A stretch of DNA of 64,000 nt from Coraliomargarita sp965656715 (GTDB lineage: Bacteria; Verrucomicrobiota; Verrucomicrobiia; Opitutales; Coraliomargaritaceae), in assembly GCA_965656715.1 (NCBI GenBank), contig CBFHLR010000003.1, forward strand, positions 62,001 through 126,000, read 5' to 3'. A program made the translations under genes and the position numbers. A model generated the notes under the pieces. It searched no databases. It worked only from the letters and a program-made list of their open reading frames with translations, and was not told where the DNA came from. Shown here in pieces: positions 9,933 through 21,492 of the stretch; position 1 is the first letter of the stretch; each line of letters starts with the position of its first letter.

Positions 9933-10364
9933 ATGAAACTTATCCGCTATGAATACCCGTCCACTCGCCATGCCAACGCGTTTGATCGTCTCTTTGATCT
10001 GGGAGCGCCTGCTTTCGGCCGCTTCGGATCCTTGTTCGACGAACTATTCAGCTCTGAGGATGGCTTCCATCAACCAGCTGCCGATCTCTATGAAGATGAG
10101 CACAACTACTACGCACGACTCGAACTGCCGGGCGTAAAGAAGAAGCACATCGATCTGGAGCTCGAGAACTCCGTGCTGACGGTTAGCAGCGCCGAATCCA
10201 AGAAGGAGAAAGACGCTGAAGCCAGTTACAGTTTCCAGCGTTCGATCTCCGTGCCTGATGGCGTCGCGCTCGAGAAAGTCAGCGCCAGCTACGAAGACGG
10301 TATTCTCACGGTTACCATGCCGAAAGAGGAAGCCCGCAAGCCACGTCAGATCTCGGTAAACTAA
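9933..10364 (+). CDS. small heat-shock protein (Hsp20 family) 1
   Basis: This is a 143-residue ATP-independent chaperone that holds unfolding proteins. An N-terminal region rich in aromatic residues (FDRLFDLGAPAFGRFGSLFDELF) precedes the alpha-crystallin domain (about residues 48-135), with LELPGVKKKHIDLELENSVLTV and the EDGILTVTMPK strand. The C-terminal ISV corresponds to the I-x-I/V anchoring motif. It is co-oriented with a second hsp20 37 nt downstream. Confidence 0.92.
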   Translation: MKLIRYEYPSTRHANAFDRLFDLGAPAFGRFGSLFDELFSSEDGFHQPAADLYEDEHNYYARLELPGVKKKHIDLELENSVLTVSSAESKKEKDAEASYSFQRSISVPDGVALEKVSASYEDGILTVTMPKEEARKPRQISVN

Positions 10365-10401
10365 ATCAATTTAATCAAAATCAGAAAGGAAATCAGATAC
10401 A

Positions 10402-10791
10402 ATGAGCACCACAGAAATCGAAACTTGCAAGAGCAACACTTCAGCATGCAGCACTGCGAAGCGCGCCAACTGGCGCCGTCCACGCTACGATGTCGCGGAA
10501 AATGACGAGGGCTTCAATGTTCGTGTCAGTCTGCCGGGCGTTAAGCGCGACGGAGTCGATATCTCTTACGAGGATGATACGCTGCGCATTACCGGCACCC
10601 GCGCCAAACTCGCAGCTGAGGGCTGGCGCCCGCTCCACCGTGAGCTGCCGGACAGCGACTACCGCCTGCATCTGCGTCTGAATGTGGACGTCGATGCGGC
10701 GAAAATTGCTGCCCAGATTGAAGACGGCATTCTTGAGCTCAGCCTGCCAAAGGCCGAAGCGGTCAAGCCGCGCAAGATCAAGGTCAGTTAG
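10402..10791 (+). CDS. small heat-shock protein (Hsp20 family) 2
   Basis: This divergent 129-residue paralogue has an alpha-crystallin domain at about residues 30-125: VRVSLPGVKRDGVDISYEDDTLRI and EDGILELSLPKAEA. The C-terminal IKV is the anchoring motif. The N-terminal region is short, polar and has two Cys residues, unlike paralogue 1, so the pair may form mixed oligomers with different client ranges (inference). The ribosome-binding site GAAAGGAAA lies about 12 nt upstream. A REP-like element and then a terminator follow. Confidence 0.9.
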   Translation: MSTTEIETCKSNTSACSTAKRANWRRPRYDVAENDEGFNVRVSLPGVKRDGVDISYEDDTLRITGTRAKLAAEGWRPLHRELPDSDYRLHLRLNVDVDAAKIAAQIEDGILELSLPKAEAVKPRKIKVS

Positions 10792-10797
10792 TTGGAG

Positions 10798-10883
10798 GTA
10801 GCGCAGGTGCGTCTCGCACCGCATGAAGGCCGGAATTGTATGCTTTTCCAGCGTGGTGCGCACCGAGGACGGTGCTGCGCTAC
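10798..10883. repeat. REP-like element 4 (GTAGCGC type)
   Basis: It opens with GTAGCGCAG and closes with CTGCGCTAC. The first hairpin is GGTGCG/CGCACC (10806-10820) and the second arm repeats GGTGCGCACC. It starts 7 nt after the hsp20-2 stop codon, inside the transcribed region before the terminator. Confidence 0.8.
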
Positions 10884-10950
10884 CCAAACACAATTTGAAA
10901 TAATGAAAGACACTTTGTGAGTTAGTTAAGTTAGTAGGTTAGTTAGGGTT

Positions 10951-10986
10951 GAAGGTCGGTGCCTGGGGAGGTGCCGGCCTTCTTTC
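10951..10986 (+). terminator. terminator of the hsp20 operon
   Basis: The arms 10951-10964 and 10969-10982 form a 14-bp GC-rich stem with two non-Watson-Crick positions and a 4-nt GGGG loop, followed by TTT. It is preceded by a short array of GTTAGTTA-like words (10918-10948). Confidence 0.75.
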
Positions 10987-11378
10987 GTTCGGGGTGGGAA
11001 ATGGTCTGAGCGTATGGCCTTTTCGTTGTGCTCAATTTTGCTCGGTGTTTCCGAGTTTCCTGCTCTCGTTGTCCAAATCGAAATCCTCATCGCAATCGAT
11101 TCTATATCGCACAAGCACCAAGAGGCGATTTCGAATACGATTTCGATTTGGATTAGCGGTCTAGAGATAGTCCGATTTACCTCCGAGTTGTTTATTTTGA
11201 GCGATTTACGCTTGCCTTGGTTCGGGCGGCTGGTATCCATCTCCGCTTTCCTACTCAACAGGGTGGGAGGAAACGAAGCATTTCGCTTCATTCTCTGAAC
11301 GATAACTCGTTCAAAATCATAAACTAAAAGAAAACATCATTTCTCCCGGAAGCACGTCTTCAGGGCTTTGAAAATAAC
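10987..11378 (+). other. rpsB upstream region
   Basis: No coding sequence is supported here. It holds a hexad-word inverted repeat (11072-11154). A TTGCCT...TATCCA pair near 11213-11240 is only a weak promoter candidate. Small palindromes lie close to the gene, including GAACGATAACTCGTTC near 11297-11312 and a GAAGC/GCTTC-rich stem near 11273-11290. An S2-binding autoregulatory leader is common before rpsB in other phyla and could be here, but I do not recognise a known motif. Confidence 0.4.
11072..11154. repeat. hexad-word inverted repeat (AAATCG type), copy 1
   Basis: The left arm (11072-11100) consists of 6-nt steps around ATC, such as CAAATC, GAAATC and GCAATC. The right arm (11125-11154) is its approximate reverse complement with GATTTC steps. 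Similar words are at 12910-12974 and 14400-14438. Confidence 0.75.
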
Positions 11379-12200
<822 letters not shown>

Positions 12201-12245
12201 CCTCAAGGTCGTCCAGATTTAACACTACTCAATTATAAAGTAAAA

Positions 12246-12839
12246 ATGAGCGTTCAAATTACCGCAAAACAAGTTGGCGAACTGCGCGAAAGCACAGGTG
12301 CTGGCCTCATGGATTGTAAGAAAGCATTGGTCGAATCCGAAGGCGATTTCGATCAGGCTGTAGAGCTTCTTCGCAAGCGTGGCGTAGCCAAGGCTGCTAA
12401 GAAGGCTGGCCGCGAGGCTTCCGAAGGTCTCATCGACACCTACATCCACCTCGGTGGTAAGGTCGGTGTGCTTTGCGAAATCAACTGTGAGTCTGACTTC
12501 GTTGCGAAGACTGACGACTTCAAGCAATTCGTGAAGGACATCTCCATGCACATTGCTGCTGCGAGCCCAGTTTGCGTATCCCGTGAAGAAATCGACCCAG
12601 CTCTTCTTGAAGCAGAGCGCAAGGTTGCTGAAGGCCAAGCCGAAGGCAAGCCAGCTGCAGCTGTTGAGAAGATCGTTGAAGGCAAGCTGAACAAATACCT
12701 CAGCGAGAACTGCCTCCTCGAGCAAGCATACGTCAAGAACCCGGATCAAACCATCCAAGAAGTCCTCACTGAGAAGATCTCTAAGATGGGTGAGAACATG
12801 AAGATCCGTCGTTTCGCACGCTTCCAAGTCGGCGCGTAA
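12246..12839 (+). CDS. tsf: elongation factor Ts (short form)
   Basis: EF-Ts recycles EF-Tu by GDP/GTP exchange. The 197-residue protein has the N-terminal UBA-like domain (LRESTGAGLMDCKKALVES), the EF-Tu-contacting CEINCESDFVAKTDDF (about residues 78-93), and the C-terminal module QTIQEVLTEKISKMGENMKIRRFARF. It lacks about 85 residues relative to E. coli, so it has a single core subdomain like the Thermus protein. It is the second gene of the rpsB operon and is followed by a strong terminator. Confidence 0.97.
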   Translation: MSVQITAKQVGELRESTGAGLMDCKKALVESEGDFDQAVELLRKRGVAKAAKKAGREASEGLIDTYIHLGGKVGVLCEINCESDFVAKTDDFKQFVKDISMHIAAASPVCVSREEIDPALLEAERKVAEGQAEGKPAAAVEKIVEGKLNKYLSENCLLEQAYVKNPDQTIQEVLTEKISKMGENMKIRRFARFQVGA

Positions 12840-12865
12840 CCCGCCCGATTGTTTACTGCTTTGTC

Positions 12866-12900
12866 AAAGCCCTTCGCCTTTACCGGCGAGGGGCTTTTTT
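12866..12900 (+). terminator. terminator of the rpsB-tsf operon
   Basis: AAAGCCC...CGCC pairs with GGCG...GGGCTTT around a short loop (12866-12897), followed by six T residues. It is a strong rho-independent terminator. Confidence 0.9.
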
Positions 12901-12909
12901 GTGCGACCA

Positions 12910-12974
12910 TCCAAATCGCAATCGTGATCGAAATCCAAATCGTCTGCTGTCGAGTTCGATGACGATTGCGTGGG
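12910..12974. repeat. hexad-word array (AAATCG type), copy 2
   Basis: 12910-12941 steps every 6 nt through CAAATC, GCAATC, GTGATC, GAAATC and CAAATC. The segment 12951-12974 is a degenerate inverted partner (CGAT, GACGATTGC). It lies directly against REP-like element 5. Confidence 0.65.
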
Positions 12975-12976
12975 TC

Positions 12977-13068
12977 GTAGCACAGGTGCCTGGCCGCCAT
13001 AGCTAAGCGACGGCGGGTCTCGCCAGTGTGCTTGAAATCTGAATACACAGGCAAGATGCCTGTGCTAC
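12977..13068. repeat. REP-like element 5 (GTAGCAC type, supplies the menH stop)
   Basis: It opens with GTAGCACAGG and closes with CCTGTGCTAC. A hairpin ACAGGCA/TGCCTGT lies in the right half, and a GGCCGCC/GGCGGGTC-type hairpin in the left half. The final CTAC (13065-13068) contains the complement of the menH TAG stop codon. Confidence 0.85.
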
Positions 13069-13820
13069 TCAGGGCGAAGCGACAGAACGAACTGATTAAT
13101 GCTCTCTGCTGTTGCTTCGGCTTGCTCGAGGTGTGGCATGTGACCTGCGCCGTCTATGATGGCGTGCCTCATTTGCTCCTTGGAAATGCGCTCGGCGATG
13201 CGGGTGTATTTGATGTCTTCGACTCCTGTAATGAGCAGCGTGGGTATCGTGAGCTTAGAAAGTTCGGGCCAAAGGTTCGGGCAGCTGCCTTGGCCGAATT
13301 CACGTAGACTGCGAGCGAGTCCGGCTTCGGTGTGTTTGGCTCGGCTGGCCTGCATCGCTGCACGCCATTCGGGGCGAATGCCTTGCTGACTACGTATCAT
13401 CGGCGTGCTTTGCCAGAACTCAAGAAAGGCTTGTGCGCCTTCGCTTTCGATGCGTGTTGCGAGTTTTTCGTCCGATTCGCGTCGCTCGGCACGCTCGTCG
13501 CTGGACTCAATGCCGGGGTTGGTGCTGATGAGAATCAGAGCGTCCCAGAATTCTGGATACGCGCAGGCATGTTGGAGCGCTGCGCGTGCGCCCATGGAAT
13601 AGCCGAGAAGAATCGAGGGCTGAAGGCTGAGATTTGAAGCCTGAGTATGAATAAAGCCGACGGTTTCCTCAGGCGTGCAATCGAGTTCACCGGAGTTGCC
13701 GTGCCCGGGTAGGTCGGGGCAATGCCAGGCGCCAAGGGTATGACAAAACGGCGAGAACTCTTTGAAGTCCTCGCCGCTGCCGGTAAATCCGTGTAAGGCT
13801 AGTATGGATGGCTTTGGCAT
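13065..13820 (-). CDS. menH: alpha/beta hydrolase, probable SHCHC synthase MenH
   Basis: This is a 251-residue alpha/beta hydrolase. It shows the oxyanion loop LHGFTGSGEDF (residues 9-19), DLPGHGNS, nucleophile elbow GYSMGAR (Ser about 75), acid region GVEDIKY (about 197) and catalytic GAGHMPHLE (His about 225). The segment STNPGIESSDERAERRESDEKLA has the PG...ER..R...D pattern of MenH, which makes SHCHC in menaquinone synthesis. The other men genes are not adjacent, so a generic hydrolase remains possible. Its TAG stop lies in the terminal GTAG of a REP-like element. Confidence 0.72.
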   Translation of the reverse strand: MPKPSILALHGFTGSGEDFKEFSPFCHTLGAWHCPDLPGHGNSGELDCTPEETVGFIHTQASNLSLQPSILLGYSMGARAALQHACAYPEFWDALILISTNPGIESSDERAERRESDEKLATRIESEGAQAFLEFWQSTPMIRSQQGIRPEWRAAMQASRAKHTEAGLARSLREFGQGSCPNLWPELSKLTIPTLLITGVEDIKYTRIAERISKEQMRHAIIDGAGHMPHLEQAEATAESINQFVLSLRPE

Positions 13821-13833
13821 TCGTAGCCTTTGG

Positions 13834-13899
13834 GTAGGGCGCGATATCCTTATCGCGCCGTATTTTATTGGGCGGTTCGTTAAACATAACGAACCCTAC
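13834..13899. repeat. REP-like element 6 (GTAGGG type, two perfect hairpins)
   Basis: GTAGGG and CCCTAC enclose two clean hairpins: GGCGCGATA/TTATCGCGCC (13838-13860) and GGTTCGTTA/TAACGAACC (13873-13895). It sits between the start of menH and the stop of the cyclophilin gene, both on the minus strand, ending 2 nt from that stop codon. Confidence 0.88.
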
Positions 13900-13901
13900 C
13901 T

Positions 13902-14372
13902 TTAGTCGACAACTTTAGCGGAAATGATTTTCTGCTCTTCGACTGGTCGATCGCCTGCGCCTTTCTTCACTTTCTCGAGTTTCTCAACGACGTCCATGCC
14001 GTTGACGACTTCGCCGAAGATGGTGTGGCGCATGTGGAGCCATGGAGTTGGCACGGTTGTGATGAAGAACTGGCTGCCGTTGGTGCCTGGTCCTGCGTTG
14101 GCCATCGCGAGGATGCCTGGCTTGTCGAAGGCGACATCACGAGCGCACTCGTCTTCGAAATTCTTGCCCCAAATGGACTCGCCACCCATACCGGTGCCAG
14201 TTGGATCGCCACCTTGGATCATGAATTCTTCGATGATACGATGGAAGATGATACCGTTGTAGTAGCCGTTCTTGATGTGAGTGGTGAAATTTTCGCAAGT
14301 CTTCGGTGCGATGTCTTCGAAGAGCTTGAATTCGATGTTACCTTGTGTGGTTTCGAGGATGACGTTGGCCAT
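13902..14372 (-). CDS. peptidyl-prolyl cis-trans isomerase, cyclophilin type
   Basis: This is a 156-residue cytosolic cyclophilin that catalyses proline isomerisation. The active-site segments are FHRIIEEFMIQGGDP (Arg about 46) and MANAGPGTNGSQFFIT; a conserved TPWLH...FGEV completes the fold. I chose ATG 14372: the longer frame up to 14543 would translate a hexad-repeat array (TITIQ-like) and overlap aroK upstream sequence. No signal peptide is present with this start. It is downstream of the divergent aroK promoter region. Confidence 0.92.
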   Translation of the reverse strand: MANVILETTQGNIEFKLFEDIAPKTCENFTTHIKNGYYNGIIFHRIIEEFMIQGGDPTGTGMGGESIWGKNFEDECARDVAFDKPGILAMANAGPGTNGSQFFITTVPTPWLHMRHTIFGEVVNGMDVVEKLEKVKKGAGDRPVEEQKIISAKVVD

Positions 14373-14399
14373 GGTGTTGTAGGTTGGAGGTTGATTTTG

Positions 14400-14438
14400 A
14401 ATCGTAATCGTTGTCGCAATCGAAATCGTAATCGCGAC
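14400..14438. repeat. hexad-word array (TAATCG type), copy 3
   Basis: Six steps of 6 nt (AATCGT, AATCGT, TGTCGC, AATCGA, AATCGT, AATCGC) lie between the divergent cyclophilin and aroK genes. No clear inverted partner is seen. Confidence 0.7.
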
Positions 14439-14544
14439 GCTTAAGTAAGTGATAGCTGCTATCGGCCTTGCGTAAAGTGCATTTCCCAAGCTCTTGAAAT
14501 CGACTGAAGTTTTTTGTCGCAGCGAGCGAAGTCTCTCCTGCACA

Positions 14545-15108
14545 ATGTTCGCGATGAAGAAAAAGCCGCAGTCCGAAAAGCCGAACCTCTACCTCGTGGG
14601 ATTCATGGGGGTCGGGAAGTCTGCGATCGGACGTAAAGTGGCGAAGGAACTTGGCTTCAAATTCATCGATTCGGATCACGAAATCGAAACGAAGGTTGGC
14701 AAAAAGATTCCGCAAATCTTCGAGTCCGAAGGCGAAGCTCGCTTTCGCCAATATGAGCGCGAATTCATCGAGTCGGGCCACCCCGAGACGAATTGCGTGA
14801 TCTCAACCGGGGGCGGCCTAGTGGTGCAGCCGGGTATGAAGGACCTGCTGAAGGAGAAGGGCGTCGTGATTTGTTTGTTCGCTTCGGTGGAAAGCATTCT
14901 TGAGCGCACGAGCCGCAACAGTAACCGCCCACTGTTACAGGTGGAGAATCCAGAAGAACGTATTCGTAGCCTACTCGCTGAACGCGAGCCGATTTACATG
15001 GATGCGGGCGCCTGCATTTCGACGGATGGGCGCACCATTCCAGAGGTGGTTCGCCATATGATGCGGACGTATAAAACCTGTGCAAAGAATCCGAGCGGCT
15101 GCCAGTAG
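14545..15108 (+). CDS. aroK: shikimate kinase
   Basis: Shikimate kinase phosphorylates shikimate at O3 in aromatic amino-acid synthesis. Walker A is GFMGVGKSAIGRK; the shikimate-binding DSDHEIE, FRQYEREF and STGGGLV motifs follow; the lid NRPLL and AEREPIY are in place. The C-terminus carries a short Cys-containing tail (CAKNPSGCQ). The start is uncertain: ATG 14545 or ATG 14554 (MKKKPQ); neither has a good Shine-Dalgarno. It is convergent with the thioesterase gene, with only 7 nt between the stop codons. Confidence 0.93.
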   Translation: MFAMKKKPQSEKPNLYLVGFMGVGKSAIGRKVAKELGFKFIDSDHEIETKVGKKIPQIFESEGEARFRQYEREFIESGHPETNCVISTGGGLVVQPGMKDLLKEKGVVICLFASVESILERTSRNSNRPLLQVENPEERIRSLLAEREPIYMDAGACISTDGRTIPEVVRHMMRTYKTCAKNPSGCQ

Positions 15109-15115
15109 CTGAACG

Positions 15116-15523
15116 CTATTCTTCGGTCCAAGCTTCTTCGATTTTCTCGAGGAATTCAGCAGGAGGGCGGAGGCCTTTGCCTTCGGCATCCATGAACCCG
15201 TGTGTGGTGGAGCCAGTGCAGAGCACCGTGTCGCCGCGGCGGACTTCATATTCGAAGCGGAAGCGTGCGCGTGGTTTTTCGCGCATGAACAGGTGCACCT
15301 CTAGGCGGTCGTCGAATTGAGCGGGCTGCTTGTATTGAGCCGCAGCATCCAAGACTGGAATTCGGTAACCCTGTGCCTCCAACTCCTTGTAGGGAATACC
15401 GAGTCCGTCGAGCATCAGAATACGTGCGGTCTCGAACCACACAAAGTAGTTGCTGTGGTAAACCACATCCATGCGGTCGGTCTCGGCATAACGCACGCGA
15501 ACATTGGAGACTGTATGAATCAT
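15116..15523 (-). CDS. acyl-CoA thioesterase, 4HBT/YbgC family
   Basis: This is a 135-residue hot-dog fold thioesterase. The active-site segment YAETDRMDVVYHSNYFVWFETAR (residues 11-33) is the 4-hydroxybenzoyl-CoA thioesterase/YbgC/FadM signature, with the catalytic Asp in the DxMxxVYHxNY pattern. The acyl substrate cannot be predicted. In proteobacteria YbgC sits by tol-pal, but no tol gene is present here. Confidence 0.88.
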   Translation of the reverse strand: MIHTVSNVRVRYAETDRMDVVYHSNYFVWFETARILMLDGLGIPYKELEAQGYRIPVLDAAAQYKQPAQFDDRLEVHLFMREKPRARFRFEYEVRRGDTVLCTGSTTHGFMDAEGKGLRPPAEFLEKIEEAWTEE

Positions 15524-15627
15524 GTCGCAGGATTGGAGAGGAGGGAGTCAGGTGTGACGAGTGAAAACACGCGTTTCGGTTCATTTTCGCTCGTCAGCTG
15601 TCGAGTTGTGCGCTTAAGCCTGTGCAA

Positions 15628-15918
15628 ATGGGTTCCATCCTCTGTGGTATTTTTCGCTGGTTGTTCGACTGGCTGTATTTCGTATGCCTGATCTGCTTTG
15701 CGGGTGCAGTGCTGGGTGCCATTACGCATGTGTTGTGGGGCCTGTTCTTTTACGATGCGCCGGATCATGGCTACATGTTGGCCTTGGGAGTGTTGCACGG
15801 CTTGAATTATGGTGGTGTCTGGGCTGGAGGAGCGGCGATCGTGCTGTGTGTGATGCGTGCGCGGAAGGAATATTTGCAAAGGGAAGCATTGGCCCTCAAT
15901 GAAGGAGCTGAATCATGA
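15628..15918 (+). CDS. small membrane protein of unknown function
   Basis: This 96-residue protein has two strongly hydrophobic segments (about residues 7-35 and 45-75) separated by a short HVLWGLFFYDAPDHG loop, with a charged C-terminal tail. I do not recognise a family. It starts at ATG 15628; a GTG lies two codons upstream. Its stop overlaps the start of the next gene by 4 nt (ATGA), so the two are translationally coupled and probably work together. Confidence 0.7.
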   Translation: MGSILCGIFRWLFDWLYFVCLICFAGAVLGAITHVLWGLFFYDAPDHGYMLALGVLHGLNYGGVWAGGAAIVLCVMRARKEYLQREALALNEGAES

Positions 15919-16484
15919 AAACCTCTGAACGCTTTACTGTCTATTTTATCGGATTCATTGCAGGGATGGTGATCGTCTCGATCATTCTGTCGCGCAAAGC
16001 CGCCCGCGAAGAGGTGCATGAGGATCCGTGGCACAACCACAATGAGCAGATTGAGGCCTCTGGCGCAGAGTCGCTGCCTGAGTCGGTGCATCCCGCGATG
16101 CTGAAGGGCGACGTGCTGCGTTTCGGCTACCTCCCGAGTGCGGAGGATCCGAAGGAGCGTGTTTGGCTGCTGAATTTCCGTAAGAGCTACCCCTACGTTC
16201 GGGTGGTTGAAACTGTAGAAACCGGCGAACTCTCCTACATGGCAGCCGATCAGATTAAACTCTGGCTCGCGAGTGGAGTGGATGTTACCGACCTCAAACC
16301 CATGCTCGACGAGCTGGAACTGCGTCTACGCAATTTCAAGCGCAAGGACAGTATTGTCGTCGTTGGAGTCTTGAGCACGCAAATCGATGCGGTGCCGACG
16401 ACCTTGGAGGCAATTCAGCCGTGGTCGGAGTTGTTTGTGAAGGCGGAGGCTGATTTGCTAGAGTTTCGTAACAATGGCGAGTAA
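15915..16484 (+). CDS. membrane-anchored protein of unknown function
   Basis: This is a 189-residue protein. One N-terminal membrane helix (about residues 8-25) is followed by a soluble region with an acidic, His-containing linker (HEDPWHNHNEQ) and a compact folded part from about residue 65 to the end (FGYLPSAEDPKERVWLLNF, DGxDVTDLKPMLDELELRLRNF-like). It has no recognisable enzyme motif. It is coupled by overlap to the small membrane protein upstream, suggesting a two-component membrane assembly. The family is not recognised. Confidence 0.7.
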   Translation: MKTSERFTVYFIGFIAGMVIVSIILSRKAAREEVHEDPWHNHNEQIEASGAESLPESVHPAMLKGDVLRFGYLPSAEDPKERVWLLNFRKSYPYVRVVETVETGELSYMAADQIKLWLASGVDVTDLKPMLDELELRLRNFKRKDSIVVVGVLSTQIDAVPTTLEAIQPWSELFVKAEADLLEFRNNGE

Positions 16485-16619
16485 TTGATTCGGCTAACCT
16501 GTAGTGTTAGTTGTTGATTCAGGGCAGTTTAGTTAGCTCAGCTTATTTTAGCTTTTGGAATTACTCATAGTTGAATTGGAAGATTGATTCTGGCAGCTAT
16601 CGTGCAGTAACTCGGGTCT

Positions 16620-17570
16620 GTGCACGAAGTGGAAATAGAGGAACCCCCTCATTTGAGCAGCGAGCAGGAACGAATCACCGACCTGCATTCGCTGTTGAAT
16701 GTGCTGAATGTCATTGGTGGCGAATTGTCTTTGATCACTGGGCAGATTCCGGAGGCAAATGCGACCTTTCGCCCGATACAGACGAAGCTGGATCAACTGG
16801 GGCAGGATTTCCTGACGGGGGAGCATCCCAAGCAAGCGATCCAAGATCTGGATGGCCTATGCGAACCGATTTTGAGTCTGGTGCAAGAGCTCCAAGTCAG
16901 TTGCAAGGTGGAAGATCGCGAGGAGCTGGCACTGTCCCGGAACAATCTACTGTCTGTCTTTCGGGTATTGAAGCAGCGTGTCATTGAGTTGAATGACGAA
17001 GAGCGCGGCACTGAGCAGTGGACTCGCATGCCGATCGATTTGTTTTCGGAGCGCATTGTCGAAGTCTTTCGGGCGATCGAGAAAAATGCCCGTGGGCGCT
17101 ATGGCATCTGTTTCAATTTGGCCCGTTGTGAGTCGCGCGACTACTATGTAGACTTGAAAGTCGAATCCGAGCTTGGCGCAGATATTTATATGCCGCACCG
17201 GATGCAGGACGTGGTGCGCGATTTGGCGGCTAATGCCCGTAAATACACCGAACCAGGCGGGCGCGTCATTATCGCGATCTATCAGTGCCGTAGTGCCTTG
17301 CACTGCTGTATTGAGGACTCCGGTTATGGAATTCCGCAGGCGGAGATGCCTCGCGTGGTCGAATTTGGCTATCGTGCCAGCAACGTCGCGCATATTAAAA
17401 GCAATGGTGGCGGCTTGGGCCTGACGAAGGCGGCGTGGTTTGTGCACCGCTGGCAGGGGAGCCTGCGCATCGCGTCCAAGGAGGGGCAGGGCACGCGCGT
17501 GCGTTTTTCGGTGCCGAATTCCGCCATATGGCAGCGCACCTCTAGGTGGAAATGGCCCCTGGGGGGCTGA
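16620..17570 (+). CDS. histidine kinase-like ATPase without sensor domain
   Basis: This is a 316-residue protein. Near the N-terminus, DLHSLLNVLNVIGGEL (about residues 21-36) resembles an H-box with a candidate phospho-accepting His followed by Asn. A helical region leads to a HATPase_c domain: N-box DVVRDLAANARKYTEPGG (about 197-214), G1 EDSGYGIP (about 232-239) and G2 GGGLGL (about 264-269). There is no membrane segment, PAS, GAF or receiver domain, and no response regulator neighbours it. It may be a soluble orphan sensor kinase. The start is GTG 16620. Confidence 0.8.
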   Translation: MHEVEIEEPPHLSSEQERITDLHSLLNVLNVIGGELSLITGQIPEANATFRPIQTKLDQLGQDFLTGEHPKQAIQDLDGLCEPILSLVQELQVSCKVEDREELALSRNNLLSVFRVLKQRVIELNDEERGTEQWTRMPIDLFSERIVEVFRAIEKNARGRYGICFNLARCESRDYYVDLKVESELGADIYMPHRMQDVVRDLAANARKYTEPGGRVIIAIYQCRSALHCCIEDSGYGIPQAEMPRVVEFGYRASNVAHIKSNGGGLGLTKAAWFVHRWQGSLRIASKEGQGTRVRFSVPNSAIWQRTSRWKWPLGG

Positions 17571-17646
17571 CTTCGGACTGCAGAAGCCATTGATTCCCAG
17601 AAAATTGCCGTGGCGTGCAATCTGTGAAACTCGGGCAACATAGGCA

Positions 17647-17675
17647 TTGACCCGAAAAAACCTTTTGCCTTTATT
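17647..17675 (+). promoter_or_regulatory. candidate housekeeping promoter of tig
   Basis: TTGACC (17647-17652), a 17-nt spacer and TTTATT (17670-17675) lie about 50 nt upstream of the tig ATG. A matching TTGCGC-N17-TTTATT pair precedes tRNA-Val. Confidence 0.45.
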
Positions 17676-17724
17676 GGCCGACTTTTTCCGCTTTGGGCAT
17701 CTGGCCCACCAACTTTCAACTTTT

Positions 17725-19053
<1,329 letters not shown>

Positions 19054-19097
19054 GTTTGAGCGGTTCTGCTAGGCAGACTGCATCCGATTCTATTTCC

Positions 19098-19131
19098 GAG
19101 GGACGTGTGAGAGCACGTCCCTCCTTTTTTT
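19098..19131 (+). terminator. terminator after tig
   Basis: The arms GAGGGACGTG (19098-19107) and CACGTCCCTC (19114-19123) form a perfect 10-bp stem, followed by seven T residues. Confidence 0.92.
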
Positions 19132-19195
19132 AACGAAGTGGGAAAAGCATTTGCTTTGCCCGCTTTCGCTCCTAGGCTGCTGTTTTTTATACCGA

Positions 19196-19803
<608 letters not shown>

Positions 19804-19949
19804 GCTCAGGAGTTTGGGGTTGCTAGTTGAGGGTTGTTTGTTGCGGCCGAATCTGGTAGCTTCTAACCAACAGTTAATGAACTTCCGAGCGAAGCGACAA
19901 GACCGGATGCGAAGCAGGCCGGACCACTTTAAAAACATTACAGACTCAA

Positions 19950-21335
<1,386 letters not shown>

Positions 21336-21338
21336 CGT

Positions 21339-21361
21339 GTAGCACAGGCATCTTGCCTGTG
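21339..21361. repeat. REP-like element 7 (single GTAG hairpin)
   Basis: This is a GTAG foot plus the CACAGGCA/TGCCTGTG stem, identical to element 3. It begins 3 nt after the clpX stop codon. Confidence 0.85.
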
Positions 21362-21390
21362 TCATTGAGAACTGGATACGTTTTGTAGTG

Positions 21391-21466
21391 GTAGCGCGCC
21401 GCTTCAGCAAGCGCTCTTAGTGATTTAGCTCTTGCGTGGCGAGCGTTCGCTGAAGCTTCACGCTAC
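21391..21466. repeat. REP-like element 8 (GTAGCGC type)
   Basis: The left arm 21391-21415 and right arm 21442-21466 match in inverted orientation at about 20 of 25 bases, ending in GTAGCG and CGCTAC. It is a close relative of element 1 and lies 29 nt from element 7, between the convergent clpX and ABC-F genes. Confidence 0.85.
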
Positions 21467-21492
21467 GTTTGGCAGCGCCACGTGTTGAACAG

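Noticed and set aside
14373..14543. Signal peptide for the cyclophilin from an upstream start
   Set aside because: The extra residues come from a hexad DNA repeat and give a Thr/Ile-rich string. The ATG at 14372 matches normal cyclophilin starts.
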